Both the position numbers and the translations under genes were made by a program. The notes under the pieces were generated by a model. The model had not been told where the DNA came from, searched no databases, and saw only the letters and a list, made by a program, of their open reading frames with translations. Source: Brevundimonas nasdae (GTDB taxonomy: Bacteria > Pseudomonadota > Alphaproteobacteria > Caulobacterales > Caulobacteraceae). From it: a DNA stretch of 64,000 bases. Below are positions 17,447 to 27,421 of the stretch, one piece after another (within the stretch, counting starts at the first letter, position 1; each line of letters begins with the position of its first letter). Location: positions 104,387-168,386 of the forward strand of contig NZ_JAEPWN010000010.1 in the NCBI RefSeq assembly GCF_016654005.1. Direction: 5' to 3'.

Positions 17447-17841
17447 CGGCCAGTCCCTTCGCCTATCGCAAGAGCGTGCTTCAGCGTCTGTTCGACTGGA
17501 AGGTGCGCGGCGTCCGCTGGATCGAGATCATCGGCGTGGTGCTGGTCGCCGTCATGATCATGTCGGTCTATGTCGCTAAGGCGGCGGCCGCGCGCGAAAG
17601 CGCCAAGATCGCGGAACTGGAACGCGACATCCGCGAAACTAACCAGCGTGTGCGCCTGCTGCGCGCCGAGGCGGCCCGGCTGGAGCAGCCTGCACGGCTT
17701 GAGGCCCTGTCGCGTCAGGCCGGCCTGGGGCCGGTCGATGTGCACAAACAGGGCGGCGAAGGCACTTTGACGGCGCTTGCGCCCGAGCCCGCCAAACCGG
17801 CTGAACCCTCTGCGACCCCGGCTGCGGAGAGCGCGCAATGA
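17443..17841 (+). CDS. ftsL: Cell division protein FtsL
   Basis: Bitopic divisome protein that forms a coiled coil with FtsB and helps recruit FtsW/FtsI. It is 132 aa with a cytoplasmic basic N-terminus, one membrane segment (about residues 28-48) and a periplasmic heptad-rich helix (about 50-90). The Ala/Pro-rich tail has low complexity. Sequence conservation in FtsL is weak, so position between rsmH and ftsI with ATGA overlaps on both sides carries much of the assignment. Confidence 0.92.
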   Translation: MTASPFAYRKSVLQRLFDWKVRGVRWIEIIGVVLVAVMIMSVYVAKAAAARESAKIAELERDIRETNQRVRLLRAEAARLEQPARLEALSRQAGLGPVDVHKQGGEGTLTALAPEPAKPAEPSATPAAESAQ

Positions 17842-19619
17842 GCGTTCAGGACCACCGCGGCTATCCGCCTCAACGGCCTGCGCCGTCTCTGGATGTCCAG
17901 GGACGGCTTGCGCCCTTCTGGCGCTGGGTGTCGGAGCTGGTCTGGCGTCTGGAGCATGGGTTCGAGCGCGCCCGCGCCGACGCTCGCCCGGAAGAGGACA
18001 CCCGCGTCCGCATCTTCCTGATCATGATCGCCTTCTCGGTCGTGTTCGCCGGTCTGGCGGCAGGCGCATCCTACAAGGCCCTGTTCGCCGATACGGGCGG
18101 ACGCTGGTCGGTCGGCAATCCGAACGCGCTGAGCCGCGGCGATCTGACGGACCGCAATGGCGAGCTGCTGGCCACCAACGTCATCCACTACGGCCTCTAC
18201 ATCAATCCGAACGAGATCTGGGACCGCGACCTGGCCTATCGCCAGATCCGCCGCGCCCTGCCGCGAATCCCGTCCGAGCGCCTGCGCCGGGTGCTGGCCG
18301 GTGATCGCCGTCTGATCGTGATGAACGGCCTGACGCCGGCCGACAAGGCGGCGGTGCATAATCTGGCGCTGGGCGGCGTGACCTTCGAGGCCGAGGATCG
18401 TCGCGCCTATCCGCTGGGCACATCGGCGGTGCACATCGTCGGCGACGCCGACACGGGCGGCCGCGGCATCTCGGGCGCCGAACTGGCCTTCAACGACGAA
18501 ATCCGCGCGGCGGGCCAGCGGGGGGAAAGCTTCCCCCTGTCCATCGACCTGCGCGTTCAGGGCGTGCTGGAGAACGAACTGGCCGCCGCCGCCATCAAGG
18601 CCCAGGCCAAGGGCGCGGTGGGCATCGTCACCGACGTCCAGACCGGCGAAGTCCTGGGCATGGCCAGCTGGCCGAACTTCAGCCAGGCCAACCGCAATGC
18701 AGCGCCGGACGGCGCGACCCTGAACCGCGCGGTTTCGGGCCACTATGAAATGGGGTCGGTGTTCAAGACCTTCACCGTGGCGGCGGGTCTGGACCTGGGC
18801 CTGGCGGACATGAACACCCAGTTCGACGCCTCGCAGGCCCTGCGGATCGGCAACCGCAGCATCAAGGACTTCCACGCCCAGAACCGCGTGATGTCGCTGG
18901 AGGAAGTCTATCTGCACTCGTCCAACATCGGCACCTCGCAGTTGGCGGTGCAGATGGGGGCGAACCGGATGCGCGACTATTTCGACCGTCTGGGCCTGCT
19001 GCGCGCCTCGTCGGTGGAGCTGAGAGAATCGGCCAAGCCGGTCGTGCCGCGCCGTTGGGATGACTCCACCCTGGCGTCCCTGTCTTTCGGTTACGGCATC
19101 ATGGTCACCCCGGCCCAGGTCATTCAGGCCATGGGCGCCCTGACCAACGGCGGGCGGATGGTTCCGCTGAGCCTGCGCAAGGGCGGGGCGGTCGGCGCCC
19201 AGACGCCGCAGATCGTCACCGAAGAAACCTCGCGCACCATTCTGGACCTGATGCGCCGCAACGTGGTCAAGGGCTCTGGCGGGTTCGCCGATGCGCCGGG
19301 CCTGCGGGTCGGGGGCAAGACCGGCTCGGCCAATAAATTGGTCAATGGCCGCTATGAAGCCAACCACGCGGTCGGTTCGTTCGCGGCGGTCTTCCCTGTC
19401 GACGGGCCGCTGAACGCCAAACGCTACGCCATCCTGATCGTCGTCGATGAGCCGGGCTCCTATCCCAAGACGGGCGCCTATGTGGCGGCGCCTGCGGTGC
19501 GCAACACAGCCGACCGGATCGCGGGCTTCCTGGGCGTCGAGCGTCGCGAAGACCGCTGGCGCACGGCGACGGGCGAAAAGGTCCCGGCCTATCAGGATGT
19601 CGCGGGGGACGGGCTGTGA
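17838..19619 (+). CDS. ftsI: Penicillin-binding protein 3, septal transpeptidase
   Basis: Class B PBP that cross-links septal peptidoglycan with FtsW. It is 593 aa: cytoplasmic N-terminus, membrane anchor about 57-78, PBP dimerisation domain from about 105, then the transpeptidase domain. The three active-site motifs are clear: SVFK (Ser307, Lys310), SSN (361-363) and KTGS (494-497). The start overlaps the ftsL stop, and its TGA overlaps the GTG of murE. Confidence 0.97.
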   Translation: MSVQDHRGYPPQRPAPSLDVQGRLAPFWRWVSELVWRLEHGFERARADARPEEDTRVRIFLIMIAFSVVFAGLAAGASYKALFADTGGRWSVGNPNALSRGDLTDRNGELLATNVIHYGLYINPNEIWDRDLAYRQIRRALPRIPSERLRRVLAGDRRLIVMNGLTPADKAAVHNLALGGVTFEAEDRRAYPLGTSAVHIVGDADTGGRGISGAELAFNDEIRAAGQRGESFPLSIDLRVQGVLENELAAAAIKAQAKGAVGIVTDVQTGEVLGMASWPNFSQANRNAAPDGATLNRAVSGHYEMGSVFKTFTVAAGLDLGLADMNTQFDASQALRIGNRSIKDFHAQNRVMSLEEVYLHSSNIGTSQLAVQMGANRMRDYFDRLGLLRASSVELRESAKPVVPRRWDDSTLASLSFGYGIMVTPAQVIQAMGALTNGGRMVPLSLRKGGAVGAQTPQIVTEETSRTILDLMRRNVVKGSGGFADAPGLRVGGKTGSANKLVNGRYEANHAVGSFAAVFPVDGPLNAKRYAILIVVDEPGSYPKTGAYVAAPAVRNTADRIAGFLGVERREDRWRTATGEKVPAYQDVAGDGL

Positions 19620-21079
19620 GCGCGCTTCACCTGTCAGACCTGCTGCGCCGCGACGTGGCCTCCGACCCGGTGATCACCGGCGTCACCGCCGACAGCCGCA
19701 AGGTCGCGCCCGGTGCCCTGTTCGTGGCCCTGCCCGGATCGGCGGCGGACGGCCGCGCCTTTATCCCTCAAGCCCTGGCGCAGGGGGCGGCCGCGGTGCT
19801 GGCGCCCAGCGACACGCCGGACAATGCGGCCCCGGTTCTGGTCACCTCTGGGGACGTGCGCCGGGCCTACGCCATCGCCGCGCGCAGCTTCTATGGCGCC
19901 CAGCCCAAGACCTGCGTCGCCATCACCGGGACCAACGGCAAGACTTCGGTCGCCACCTTCTGCCGCGAAATCTGGGCCGGCATCGGCCACAAGTCCGCCA
20001 GCATGGGCACCTTGGGCGTGATTGGTCAGAAAGGCGACAAGACCTACGCCCTGACCGGTCCCGGCCTGACCAGCCCCGACGCCGCCGAGGCCGCGCGTCT
20101 GCTGGCGGAACTGGCGCGCAAGGAGGTCACCCATCTGGCGCTGGAGGCCTCGTCCCACGGCATCGACCAGCGGCGTCTGGACGGCGTGGCGCTGAAGGCG
20201 GCGGGCTTCACCAACCTGACCCAGGACCACCTGGATTATCACGGTACGATGGAGAACTATCGCACCGCCAAGCTGCGTCTGTTCGAGGCCCTGCTGCCGC
20301 GCGGACGCACCGCAGTGCTGAACGCCGATTCCGACGCCTATTCCGCCTTCGCCTCGGCCTCGATCATGGCCGGACTGGGCGTGTTCGGCGTGGGCGAGCG
20401 CGGGCGCGACCTGACGCTGATCGGACGCAAGGCGACGCCCGAAGGACAGCGCCTGACGCTGGATGTGCGCGGTTCGGTGCGCGAGATACTTCTGCCGCTG
20501 GCGGGCGCCTTCCAGGCCTCGAACGCCTTGGTGGCGGCCGGGCTGTGCATCGCGGCGGGTGACGCGCCGGACGCCGTCGTCGGGGCTCTGGAGAACCTGA
20601 CCGGGGCGCAGGGCCGTCTGCAGCGCATCGGCGCGCGCGCGGCGGGCGCCAAGGGCGAGGTCTATGTCGACTACGCCCACACACCGGATGGTCTGGAGAC
20701 GGTGCTGAACGCCTTGCGTCCCCATGCGACGGGGCGTCTGATTGTCGTCTTTGGCGCTGGCGGCGATCGCGACCGCGGCAAGCGTCCGCTGATGGGCGGG
20801 ATTGCAGGCCGCCTGGCCGATGTGGCCATTGTCACCGACGACAATCCCCGTTCCGAAGACCCCGCCTCAATCCGTGCTCAGGTTCTGGCTGGCTATCCTG
20901 ACGCCATGGAGATCGGTGATCGCCGCACGGCCATCGAAACCGCCATTGAAATGATGGGCGACGGGGATGTGGTGGTCATCGCCGGAAAAGGGCATGAACA
21001 GGGTCAGATCGTCGGCGGGGTGACCCATCCCTTTGACGACGCCACTGTCGCGTCCGAGGCCCTGTCCCTTAATGCCTGA
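19616..21079 (+). CDS. murE: UDP-MurNAc-tripeptide synthetase (meso-DAP adding)
   Basis: Cytoplasmic ATP-dependent ligase adding the third stem-peptide residue. It is 487 aa, beginning with GTG overlapping the ftsI stop. The ATP loop is AITGTNGKTSVATF, with TSPDAAEAARLL and NLTQDHLDYHGTM typical of MurE. The motif DNPRSEDP indicates meso-diaminopimelate specificity as in Gram-negative bacteria. Its end overlaps the start of murF by eight bases. Confidence 0.96.
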   Translation: MSALHLSDLLRRDVASDPVITGVTADSRKVAPGALFVALPGSAADGRAFIPQALAQGAAAVLAPSDTPDNAAPVLVTSGDVRRAYAIAARSFYGAQPKTCVAITGTNGKTSVATFCREIWAGIGHKSASMGTLGVIGQKGDKTYALTGPGLTSPDAAEAARLLAELARKEVTHLALEASSHGIDQRRLDGVALKAAGFTNLTQDHLDYHGTMENYRTAKLRLFEALLPRGRTAVLNADSDAYSAFASASIMAGLGVFGVGERGRDLTLIGRKATPEGQRLTLDVRGSVREILLPLAGAFQASNALVAAGLCIAAGDAPDAVVGALENLTGAQGRLQRIGARAAGAKGEVYVDYAHTPDGLETVLNALRPHATGRLIVVFGAGGDRDRGKRPLMGGIAGRLADVAIVTDDNPRSEDPASIRAQVLAGYPDAMEIGDRRTAIETAIEMMGDGDVVVIAGKGHEQGQIVGGVTHPFDDATVASEALSLNA

Positions 21080-22520
21080 TACCTCCGCCCGCCCGCTCTG
21101 GACGGCCGCCGAAGTCGCCGCCGCCACGGGCGGCGTGCTGCATGGCGACGACCGCCCGATCACGGGCGTCACCTACAACAGCCGCGAGATCGTCTCCGGC
21201 GATCTGTTTCTGGCCCTGAAGGGCGCGCGCGACGGGCATGAGTTCGCCGCCAGCGCCTTCTCCGCCGGGGCCGCCGCCGCACTGGTCGAACATCGGGTCG
21301 AGGGCGGGCCGCACGTCGTGGTCGCCGACACCCTGCACGGGTTGGAGGCGCTGGGCGTCGCCGCGCGCAACCGGGCGCCCCATGTGAAGCGCGGCGCCGT
21401 CACCGGCAGCGTCGGCAAGACCAGCGTGACCCAGGCGATCAAGGCGGGCCTTGATCTGGCGGGGCGGTCGCATGGTTCGATCAAGAGCTACAACAACCAT
21501 ATCGGCGTGCCGCTGACCCTGGCGCGGATGCCGGTGGAGACCGAGCGCGCCATCTTCGAGATCGGCATGAACGCGCCGGGCGAGATCGCGCCGCTATCGA
21601 AGTTCGTGGCGCCTCACGCCGCCTGCGTCACTACGGTTGGCCCGGTCCATATCGAAGCCTTCGCCGACGGCGAGGCGGGGGTGGCGCGCGAAAAGGCGAC
21701 GATCTTCCAGGGGCTGGTTCCCGGAGGAACCGCCGTGGCCAATGGCGATGTGGCCTATGCCGCCGTGCTGGCCGAGGCCGCGCGGGCGGTCGGCGCGCGA
21801 CTGGTGACTTTCGGCAGCGATGCGGCGCATGACGCCCGCCTGATCGACTTCCGACCCGATGCGGAAGGGGCGGCTGTGACGGCGGACCTGTTCGGCCGGC
21901 GGATCGACTATCGTCTGGCCCAGTCGGGCGTGCACTGGGGGCTGAACAGCCTGTGCGTTCTGGCGATGCTGGATGCGCTGGACGTGCCGCTGGAGACGGG
22001 GCTGCAGGCCCTGGCCGGGTTCCAACCGCTGGCGGGGCGAGGACAGACGCGGATCGTAAGCCTGCCGGGCGGCGGCTTCACCCTGATCGACGAAAGCTAT
22101 AACGCCAATCCGCTGTCGATGACGGCGGGCTTCAAGAGCCTGGGCGCGCGGGCGATCGCGCCCGGCGGGCGCCGCATCGTCGTTTTGACCGACATGCTGG
22201 AGTTGGGCGAACAGAGCCGCGCCCTGCATGAAGGCCTGGCTGCGACCATCGAGGCGGCGGGGGTGGATGTGGTTCACGCCGCGGGGCCTGAAATGCGCCA
22301 TCTATACGATGCACTGCCCGCCTCGCGTCGCGGCCTGTGGCGCCCGACGGCGGCGGAGCTGGCGGCTGAAGCGTCCGCGCTGGCGGCGCCCGGCGATATT
22401 GTCATGGTCAAGGGATCGAACGGGTCGAAGGCGTCGCTGGTCGCCAGAGCCCTGGCCGATCTGAACAGCGCCGAAGGGGGCTTGCCCTCAGGCGGCGACG
22501 CGCCCGGCGTGGCGCGGTAG
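21072..22520 (+). CDS. murF: UDP-MurNAc-tripeptide--D-Ala-D-Ala ligase
   Basis: Adds D-alanyl-D-alanine to complete the UDP-MurNAc-pentapeptide. It is 482 aa; the ATP loop is AVTGSVGKTSVTQA, with IKSYNNHIGVPLTL, IFEIGMNAPGEI and LIDESYNANPLSM as family segments. ATG at 21072 is chosen because the protein then begins directly at the conserved domain and overlaps the murE stop by eight bases; the longer frame from 21033 is unlikely. mraY begins 9 bases downstream. Confidence 0.95.
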   Translation: MPDTSARPLWTAAEVAAATGGVLHGDDRPITGVTYNSREIVSGDLFLALKGARDGHEFAASAFSAGAAAALVEHRVEGGPHVVVADTLHGLEALGVAARNRAPHVKRGAVTGSVGKTSVTQAIKAGLDLAGRSHGSIKSYNNHIGVPLTLARMPVETERAIFEIGMNAPGEIAPLSKFVAPHAACVTTVGPVHIEAFADGEAGVAREKATIFQGLVPGGTAVANGDVAYAAVLAEAARAVGARLVTFGSDAAHDARLIDFRPDAEGAAVTADLFGRRIDYRLAQSGVHWGLNSLCVLAMLDALDVPLETGLQALAGFQPLAGRGQTRIVSLPGGGFTLIDESYNANPLSMTAGFKSLGARAIAPGGRRIVVLTDMLELGEQSRALHEGLAATIEAAGVDVVHAAGPEMRHLYDALPASRRGLWRPTAAELAAEASALAAPGDIVMVKGSNGSKASLVARALADLNSAEGGLPSGGDAPGVAR

Positions 22521-22529
22521 GGGAACCGA

Positions 22530-23639
22530 ATGTTTTATCTGCTGTATCTCTATTACGCCGATGTGGCGCACCAGTATCCCCTGCTGAACCTGCTTCAGTA
22601 TCAGACGGTGCGCGGCGCCCTGGCCCTGGCCACGGCGGCCGTGGTGGCGGTGGCCATGGGCAGCCGCTTCATCAACTGGATCCGCGCCAAACAGGGCCGG
22701 GGCCAGCCGATCCGCGACGACGGCCCGGTTTCGCACCTGTCCAAGGTCGGCACGCCGACCATGGGCGGCCTGATGATCCTGGCGGGCATCGGCGTCGCCG
22801 TTCTGCTGTGGGGCGACCTGACCAACCCCTATATCTGGATCGTGTGCGGCGTGACGGCGGCGTTTGGCGTGCTGGGCTTCATCGACGACTACGCCAAGGT
22901 GACGAAACAGACCTCGGCGGGCCTGACGTCCAAGCAGAAGCTGTTGGCCCAGACGGTCGTCGCCGTGGTCGCGGGCGTGCTGACGGTGCTGTGGATGACC
23001 CACTCGCCGACCTCGCCGGGGCTTGAGACCTCGATCGCCTTCCCCTTCTTCAAGGCCGTTCTGCTGAACATCGGCTGGTTCTATGTGGCGTTTGCGGCCT
23101 TCACCATCGTCGGCTTCTCCAACGCGGTGAACCTGACGGACGGGCTGGACGGTCTGGCCACCGTGCCGGTGATGATGGCCGCCGCCGCGTTCGGCGTGAT
23201 CGCCTATCTGGCCGGCAACTTCGTCTTTTCGCAGTATCTGCAGATCCACCACGTGCCGGGCGCGGGTGAACTGGCCATCTTTTGCACGGCCATGATCGGC
23301 GGGGGGGCGGGCTTCCTTTGGTACAATGCGCCGCCCGCCAAGATCTTCATGGGCGACACCGGTTCGCTGGCTCTGGGCGGGGCGCTGGGCGCCATCGCCG
23401 TGACCACCAAGCACGAGCTGGTTCTGGGCATCATCGGCGGCCTGTTCGTGATCGAGGCCGCCTCGGTCATGATCCAGGTCGGCTATTACAAGCTGACCAA
23501 GAAGCGCATCTTCCTGATGGCGCCGATCCACCACCATTTCGAAAAGATGGGCTGGCCGGAATCGACCGTGGTCATCCGGTTCTGGATCATCGCCGGGGCG
23601 CTGGCGCTGATCGGCCTGTCCACGCTGAAGCTGCGCTGA
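22530..23639 (+). CDS. mraY: Phospho-N-acetylmuramoyl-pentapeptide-transferase
   Basis: Integral-membrane enzyme that transfers phospho-MurNAc-pentapeptide to undecaprenyl phosphate, making lipid I. It is 369 aa with about ten membrane segments. Signatures are [17 protein letters not shown] (catalytic Asp pair), [22 protein letters not shown] and the final cytoplasmic loop [11 protein letters not shown]. It is co-directional between murF and murD with short gaps. Confidence 0.97.
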   Translation: MFYLLYLYYADVAHQYPLLNLLQYQTVRGALALATAAVVAVAMGSRFINWIRAKQGRGQPIRDDGPVSHLSKVGTPTMGGLMILAGIGVAVLLWGDLTNPYIWIVCGVTAAFGVLGFIDDYAKVTKQTSAGLTSKQKLLAQTVVAVVAGVLTVLWMTHSPTSPGLETSIAFPFFKAVLLNIGWFYVAFAAFTIVGFSNAVNLTDGLDGLATVPVMMAAAAFGVIAYLAGNFVFSQYLQIHHVPGAGELAIFCTAMIGGGAGFLWYNAPPAKIFMGDTGSLALGGALGAIAVTTKHELVLGIIGGLFVIEAASVMIQVGYYKLTKKRIFLMAPIHHHFEKMGWPESTVVIRFWIIAGALALIGLSTLKLR

Positions 23640-23643
23640 TCCC

Positions 23644-25053
23644 ATGATCCCCGTTCCCGGCTATGAGGGCAGACGTGTTGCGGTCTTCGGCCTGGGACGG
23701 TCGGGGATCACGGCGGCGCGCGCTCTGTTGGCCGGGGGCGCGATCCCGATCCTGTGGGACGACAGCGTTTCGGGCCGAATGCAGGCCCAGGCCGAAGGTT
23801 TCGAGGTCGAAGACCTGACCGCCGCCGACTGGTCGGACTTCGCCGCCCTGGTCCTTTCGCCGGGCGCGCCCCTGACCCATCCCAAGCCGCACTGGACGGT
23901 CGACCGCGCGCATGAAGCGGGCGTGCCGGTTATCGGCGATGTCGAACTGTTCGCCCGCGCCCTGGCCATGCTTCCATCGGAGCAGCGGCCCCGTGTGGTC
24001 GCCGTCACCGGCACCAACGGCAAGTCCACGACCACGGCCCTGATCGGCTGGGTGCTGAAACAGGCGGGGCTGACGGTCCATGTCGGCGGCAACATCGGCA
24101 TCGGGGTTCTGGCCCTGCCGGAGCCGAAGGCGGACGCGGTCTATGTGATCGAGGTGTCCAGCTATCAACTGGACCTGACGACCAGCTTCACGCCTGACGT
24201 GGCGATCCTGACCAATGTGTCGCCGGACCATCTGGACCGCCATGGCGGGATGGAAGGCTATGTCGCGGCCAAGCGGCGGATATTTGCGGCGCAGGGACCT
24301 GACGCTGTCGCGCTGGTCGGCGTCGATGAAACCTGGGGGCAGGGCGTTTTCGATGCGCTGCACGCCGCCGGACGCCATACGGTCAGCATCAGCACCGACC
24401 CGTCGGCCGCAGGACAAGAAGGATATACGGCGCGCGCCGGGGCTGTTCTGAAGGATGGCGAAGTCATCGCCGACCTGTCCGCAGCCCGCTCGCTGCCCGG
24501 TCGCCACAACGCCCAGAACGCCGCCTTCGCCTATGCCGCCGCGCGGGCGCTGGGCGTGTCGCACGAAGCCGCTGTCGAAGGCCTGCTGACCTTCCCCGGC
24601 CTGGCGCACCGGATGGAGGCTGTCGGCCATATCGGATCGGTGCGGTTCATCAATGATTCCAAGGCCACCAACGCCGACGCCGCGCGTCAGGCGCTGGCCA
24701 GCTACCCAAGTGTCTTCTGGATCGCCGGCGGCGTGCCAAAGGCGGGCGGCATCGCTGATCTGGCCGACCTGTTCCCCCGCGTGACCAAGGCCTATCTGAT
24801 CGGCGAGGCGGCGGACGCTTTCGCGGTGACACTGGGCGCCACCCCGCATTTGGTGTCGAAGACGCTGGATGCAGCGGTGACCGCCGCCGCCGCCGATGCG
24901 CATGAGGCGTTTCTGGCGTCGGGCGTCGAGCAGATCGTGCTGCTGTCGCCCGCCTGCGCCAGTTTCGACCAGTATCCCGACTTCGAGGCGCGGGGCGAGG
25001 CGTTCCGCGCCGCCGTGCTCAACCTCGGCGCCGCGCCGGAGGCGACCGCATGA
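23644..25053 (+). CDS. murD: UDP-MurNAc-L-alanine--D-glutamate ligase
   Basis: Adds D-glutamate as second residue of the stem peptide. It is 469 aa with a Rossmann-like N-terminal domain (VAVFGLGRSGITAA), ATP loop AVTGTNGKSTTTALIGW, LTNVSPDHLDRHGGM, and a C-terminal domain containing FINDSKATNADA and LLSPACASFDQY. The stop overlaps the start of ftsW (ATGA). Confidence 0.96.
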   Translation: MIPVPGYEGRRVAVFGLGRSGITAARALLAGGAIPILWDDSVSGRMQAQAEGFEVEDLTAADWSDFAALVLSPGAPLTHPKPHWTVDRAHEAGVPVIGDVELFARALAMLPSEQRPRVVAVTGTNGKSTTTALIGWVLKQAGLTVHVGGNIGIGVLALPEPKADAVYVIEVSSYQLDLTTSFTPDVAILTNVSPDHLDRHGGMEGYVAAKRRIFAAQGPDAVALVGVDETWGQGVFDALHAAGRHTVSISTDPSAAGQEGYTARAGAVLKDGEVIADLSAARSLPGRHNAQNAAFAYAAARALGVSHEAAVEGLLTFPGLAHRMEAVGHIGSVRFINDSKATNADAARQALASYPSVFWIAGGVPKAGGIADLADLFPRVTKAYLIGEAADAFAVTLGATPHLVSKTLDAAVTAAAADAHEAFLASGVEQIVLLSPACASFDQYPDFEARGEAFRAAVLNLGAAPEATA

Positions 25054-26228
25054 CCGCGCCCTATACGCCGACCTTCTCGCGCAATGATCAGAGCCATGTG
25101 GCCCAGTGGTTCTGGACCGTGGATCGTGGACTGCTGAGCGCGGCCCTGGCGCTGATGGGCTTAGGCGTCGCGCTCAGCTTCGCCTCCAGCCCGGCGGCGA
25201 TCCTGGCCGATGAATCGATCACCGATCCCTTCCACTATTCGTGGCGGATGATGGCGTTCGCGGGCATGGGGCTGACGGTCATGCTGGCCACCTCGCTGAT
25301 GTCGCCGCGCGGCGTGCGGCGTGTGGCGGTGCTGGCCCTGTTCAGCGCCATCATCGTCATGGCGGCCCTGCCGTTCATCGGCGACACGGTGAAGGGGGCT
25401 GCGCGCTGGGTGAACCTGGGCCCCTTCAGCCTGCAGCCGTCCGAGTTCGCCAAGCCCGGCCTGATCGTCTTCGCCGCCTGGATGTTCGCCGAGGCGCAGA
25501 AGGGGCAGGGGGTGCCGGGCGTGACCATTGCGTTCGGCTTCTACGCCCTGACGGTCTGTCTGCTGTTGATCCAGCCGGACATCGGCCAGACCCTGCTGAT
25601 CACCACCACCTTCATGGCCGTCTTCTTCATGGCCGGGGTGCCGTTCAAGTGGATGGCGGTGCTGGCCAGCGCGGGCATGGCGGGACTGGTGTCGCTGTAT
25701 TTCGTCTTCGGTCACATGCGTGACCGTCTGAGCCGCTTCACCTCGCCCGAGACCACCGACACCCACCAGATCGACAGCGCATCCGAGGCCATCCGCGCGG
25801 GCGGACTGGTCGGGCGCGGCATCGGCGAGGGGGTGATGAAGCGCCGGGTGCCGGACTTGCACACCGACTTCATCTATTCGGTCGGCGCTGAAGAGTTCGG
25901 CCTGGTGCTGAGCCTGATCATGATCGGCCTCTACGCCTTCATCGTGGTGCGCGGGATGCGCCGGGCGATGAAGCTGACTGACCCGTTCGAACAGACGGCT
26001 TCGGCGGGCCTGTTCATGCTGATCGGGCTTCAGGCCTGCATCAATGTGGCGGTGAACCTGAACCTGATCCCGACCAAGGGCATGACCCTGCCCTTCATCA
26101 GCTATGGCGGATCGTCCATGCTGGCCATGTGCGTGACCATGGGGTTTGCGCTGGCCCTGACGCGTCGTCGTCCCGGAGCGTATGAGCCGGGGGCGAGCCT
26201 GCCCGGTTCGCGTCGCCGTCTGCTGTAA
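25050..26228 (+). CDS. ftsW: Septal peptidoglycan polymerase FtsW (SEDS)
   Basis: SEDS-family glycosyltransferase that polymerises lipid II at the septum together with FtsI. It is 392 aa with ten predicted membrane segments. Typical features are ARWVNLGPFSLQPSEFAK, LLIQPDIGQTLL, the large periplasmic loop with HQIDSASEAIRAGG, and the C-terminal GMTLPFISYGGSSML. It lies between murD and murG, the conserved dcw position. Confidence 0.96.
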   Translation: MTAPYTPTFSRNDQSHVAQWFWTVDRGLLSAALALMGLGVALSFASSPAAILADESITDPFHYSWRMMAFAGMGLTVMLATSLMSPRGVRRVAVLALFSAIIVMAALPFIGDTVKGAARWVNLGPFSLQPSEFAKPGLIVFAAWMFAEAQKGQGVPGVTIAFGFYALTVCLLLIQPDIGQTLLITTTFMAVFFMAGVPFKWMAVLASAGMAGLVSLYFVFGHMRDRLSRFTSPETTDTHQIDSASEAIRAGGLVGRGIGEGVMKRRVPDLHTDFIYSVGAEEFGLVLSLIMIGLYAFIVVRGMRRAMKLTDPFEQTASAGLFMLIGLQACINVAVNLNLIPTKGMTLPFISYGGSSMLAMCVTMGFALALTRRRPGAYEPGASLPGSRRRLL

Positions 26229-26241
26229 AAACGAGGCCTGA

Positions 26242-27330
26242 ATGTCCAAGCTCTGCGTCGTCGCCGCCGGTGGAACCGGCGGGCATATGTTCCCGGCCGA
26301 GGCCCTGGCGCGTGAACTGTCGGCGCGCGGCTGGCGCGTGGTTCTGGCGACCGATCACCGGGGCGAGCAATACGCCCATGCTTTTCCGGCCGAGGAACGT
26401 CTGGCGCTGGATGCGGCGACGGGATCGGGGCCTCTGGGCTTGGTCAAGGCGGGCGTGGCCATCTTCAAGGGCGTGATGCAGGCGCGCACGGCCTTCGACC
26501 GTCTGGGCGCCGATGTCGTGGTGGGATTCGGCGGCTATCCGTCGGCGCCTGCGCTGGTGGCGGCGGCGACGTCGCCGCGTCCGACGGTGATCCACGAACA
26601 GAACGCCGTGCTGGGCCGCACTAACCGCATCCTTGCCCCCTATGTGAACGAAGTCGCTTCGTCCTTCCCGACCCTGGAGCGCGCGCCCGCCAAGGTGCAG
26701 GGACGATCGCACGTCGTCGGCAGCCCCGTGCGCGCCGATATCCGCGCCCTGTTCGACAGGGCTTATGTCGCGCCCGCCGCAGACGGCCCGATCCGCGTGC
26801 TGGTGACGGGCGGCAGTCAGGGCGCGCGCATCCTGTCGGAGACGACGCCCCGCGCCCTGGCGGCCCTGCCTGAGGCCATCCGACGTCGCCTGAAGGTGCA
26901 GCAGCAGTCGCGTCCCGAGACGTTGGAAACCGCCCAGCAGGTCTATCTGGAGGCGGGGATAGAGGCTGAGGTCGCGCCCTTCTTCCGCGACATGGCTTCG
27001 CGCCTGTCGGCGGCGCATCTAGTGGTGGGGCGGTCCGGCGCCTCGACCTGCGCCGAACTGGCGGTGGCGGCCCTGCCGTCCATCCTGATCCCGCTGAAGA
27101 TCGCCACCGACGATCACCAGCGCCTGAACGCCAAGGCTCTGGTCGATGCGGGGGCCGCCGAAGTCATTCTGGAAGACGATCTGACGGTTGAGCGTCTGGC
27201 GGCGGCGCTCGAAGATGTGCTGGCCGATCCGGCGCGTCTGGCGGTCATGTCAGCGGCGGCGAAATCGGTCGCCATTCCCGACGCGGCGCAACGTCTGGCC
27301 GATCTGGTCGAGGCGACCGCGAAACGCTGA
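26242..27330 (+). CDS. murG: UDP-GlcNAc--undecaprenyl-PP-MurNAc-pentapeptide GlcNAc transferase
   Basis: Peripheral inner-membrane GT28 glycosyltransferase that turns lipid I into lipid II. It is 362 aa: GGTGGH at 10-15, VVGFGGYPSAPAL, IHEQNAVLGRTNR, VTGGSQGAR, and the UDP-GlcNAc binding segment VGRSGASTCAELAV followed by PLKIATDDHQ. GAGG precedes the ATG after a 13-base gap from ftsW. In many alphaproteobacteria murC and murB follow directly; here the cluster is interrupted after this gene. Confidence 0.97.
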   Translation: MSKLCVVAAGGTGGHMFPAEALARELSARGWRVVLATDHRGEQYAHAFPAEERLALDAATGSGPLGLVKAGVAIFKGVMQARTAFDRLGADVVVGFGGYPSAPALVAAATSPRPTVIHEQNAVLGRTNRILAPYVNEVASSFPTLERAPAKVQGRSHVVGSPVRADIRALFDRAYVAPAADGPIRVLVTGGSQGARILSETTPRALAALPEAIRRRLKVQQQSRPETLETAQQVYLEAGIEAEVAPFFRDMASRLSAAHLVVGRSGASTCAELAVAALPSILIPLKIATDDHQRLNAKALVDAGAAEVILEDDLTVERLAAALEDVLADPARLAVMSAAAKSVAIPDAAQRLADLVEATAKR

Positions 27331-27421
27331 TCCGGCCTTCGCTCGCCCCTGCGCCGATCCACCTCTCCAGGAAATGGGCGAGAGAAGGAAAACCGTAAAG
27401 CTTGTGATGCGTTAGAGAGGC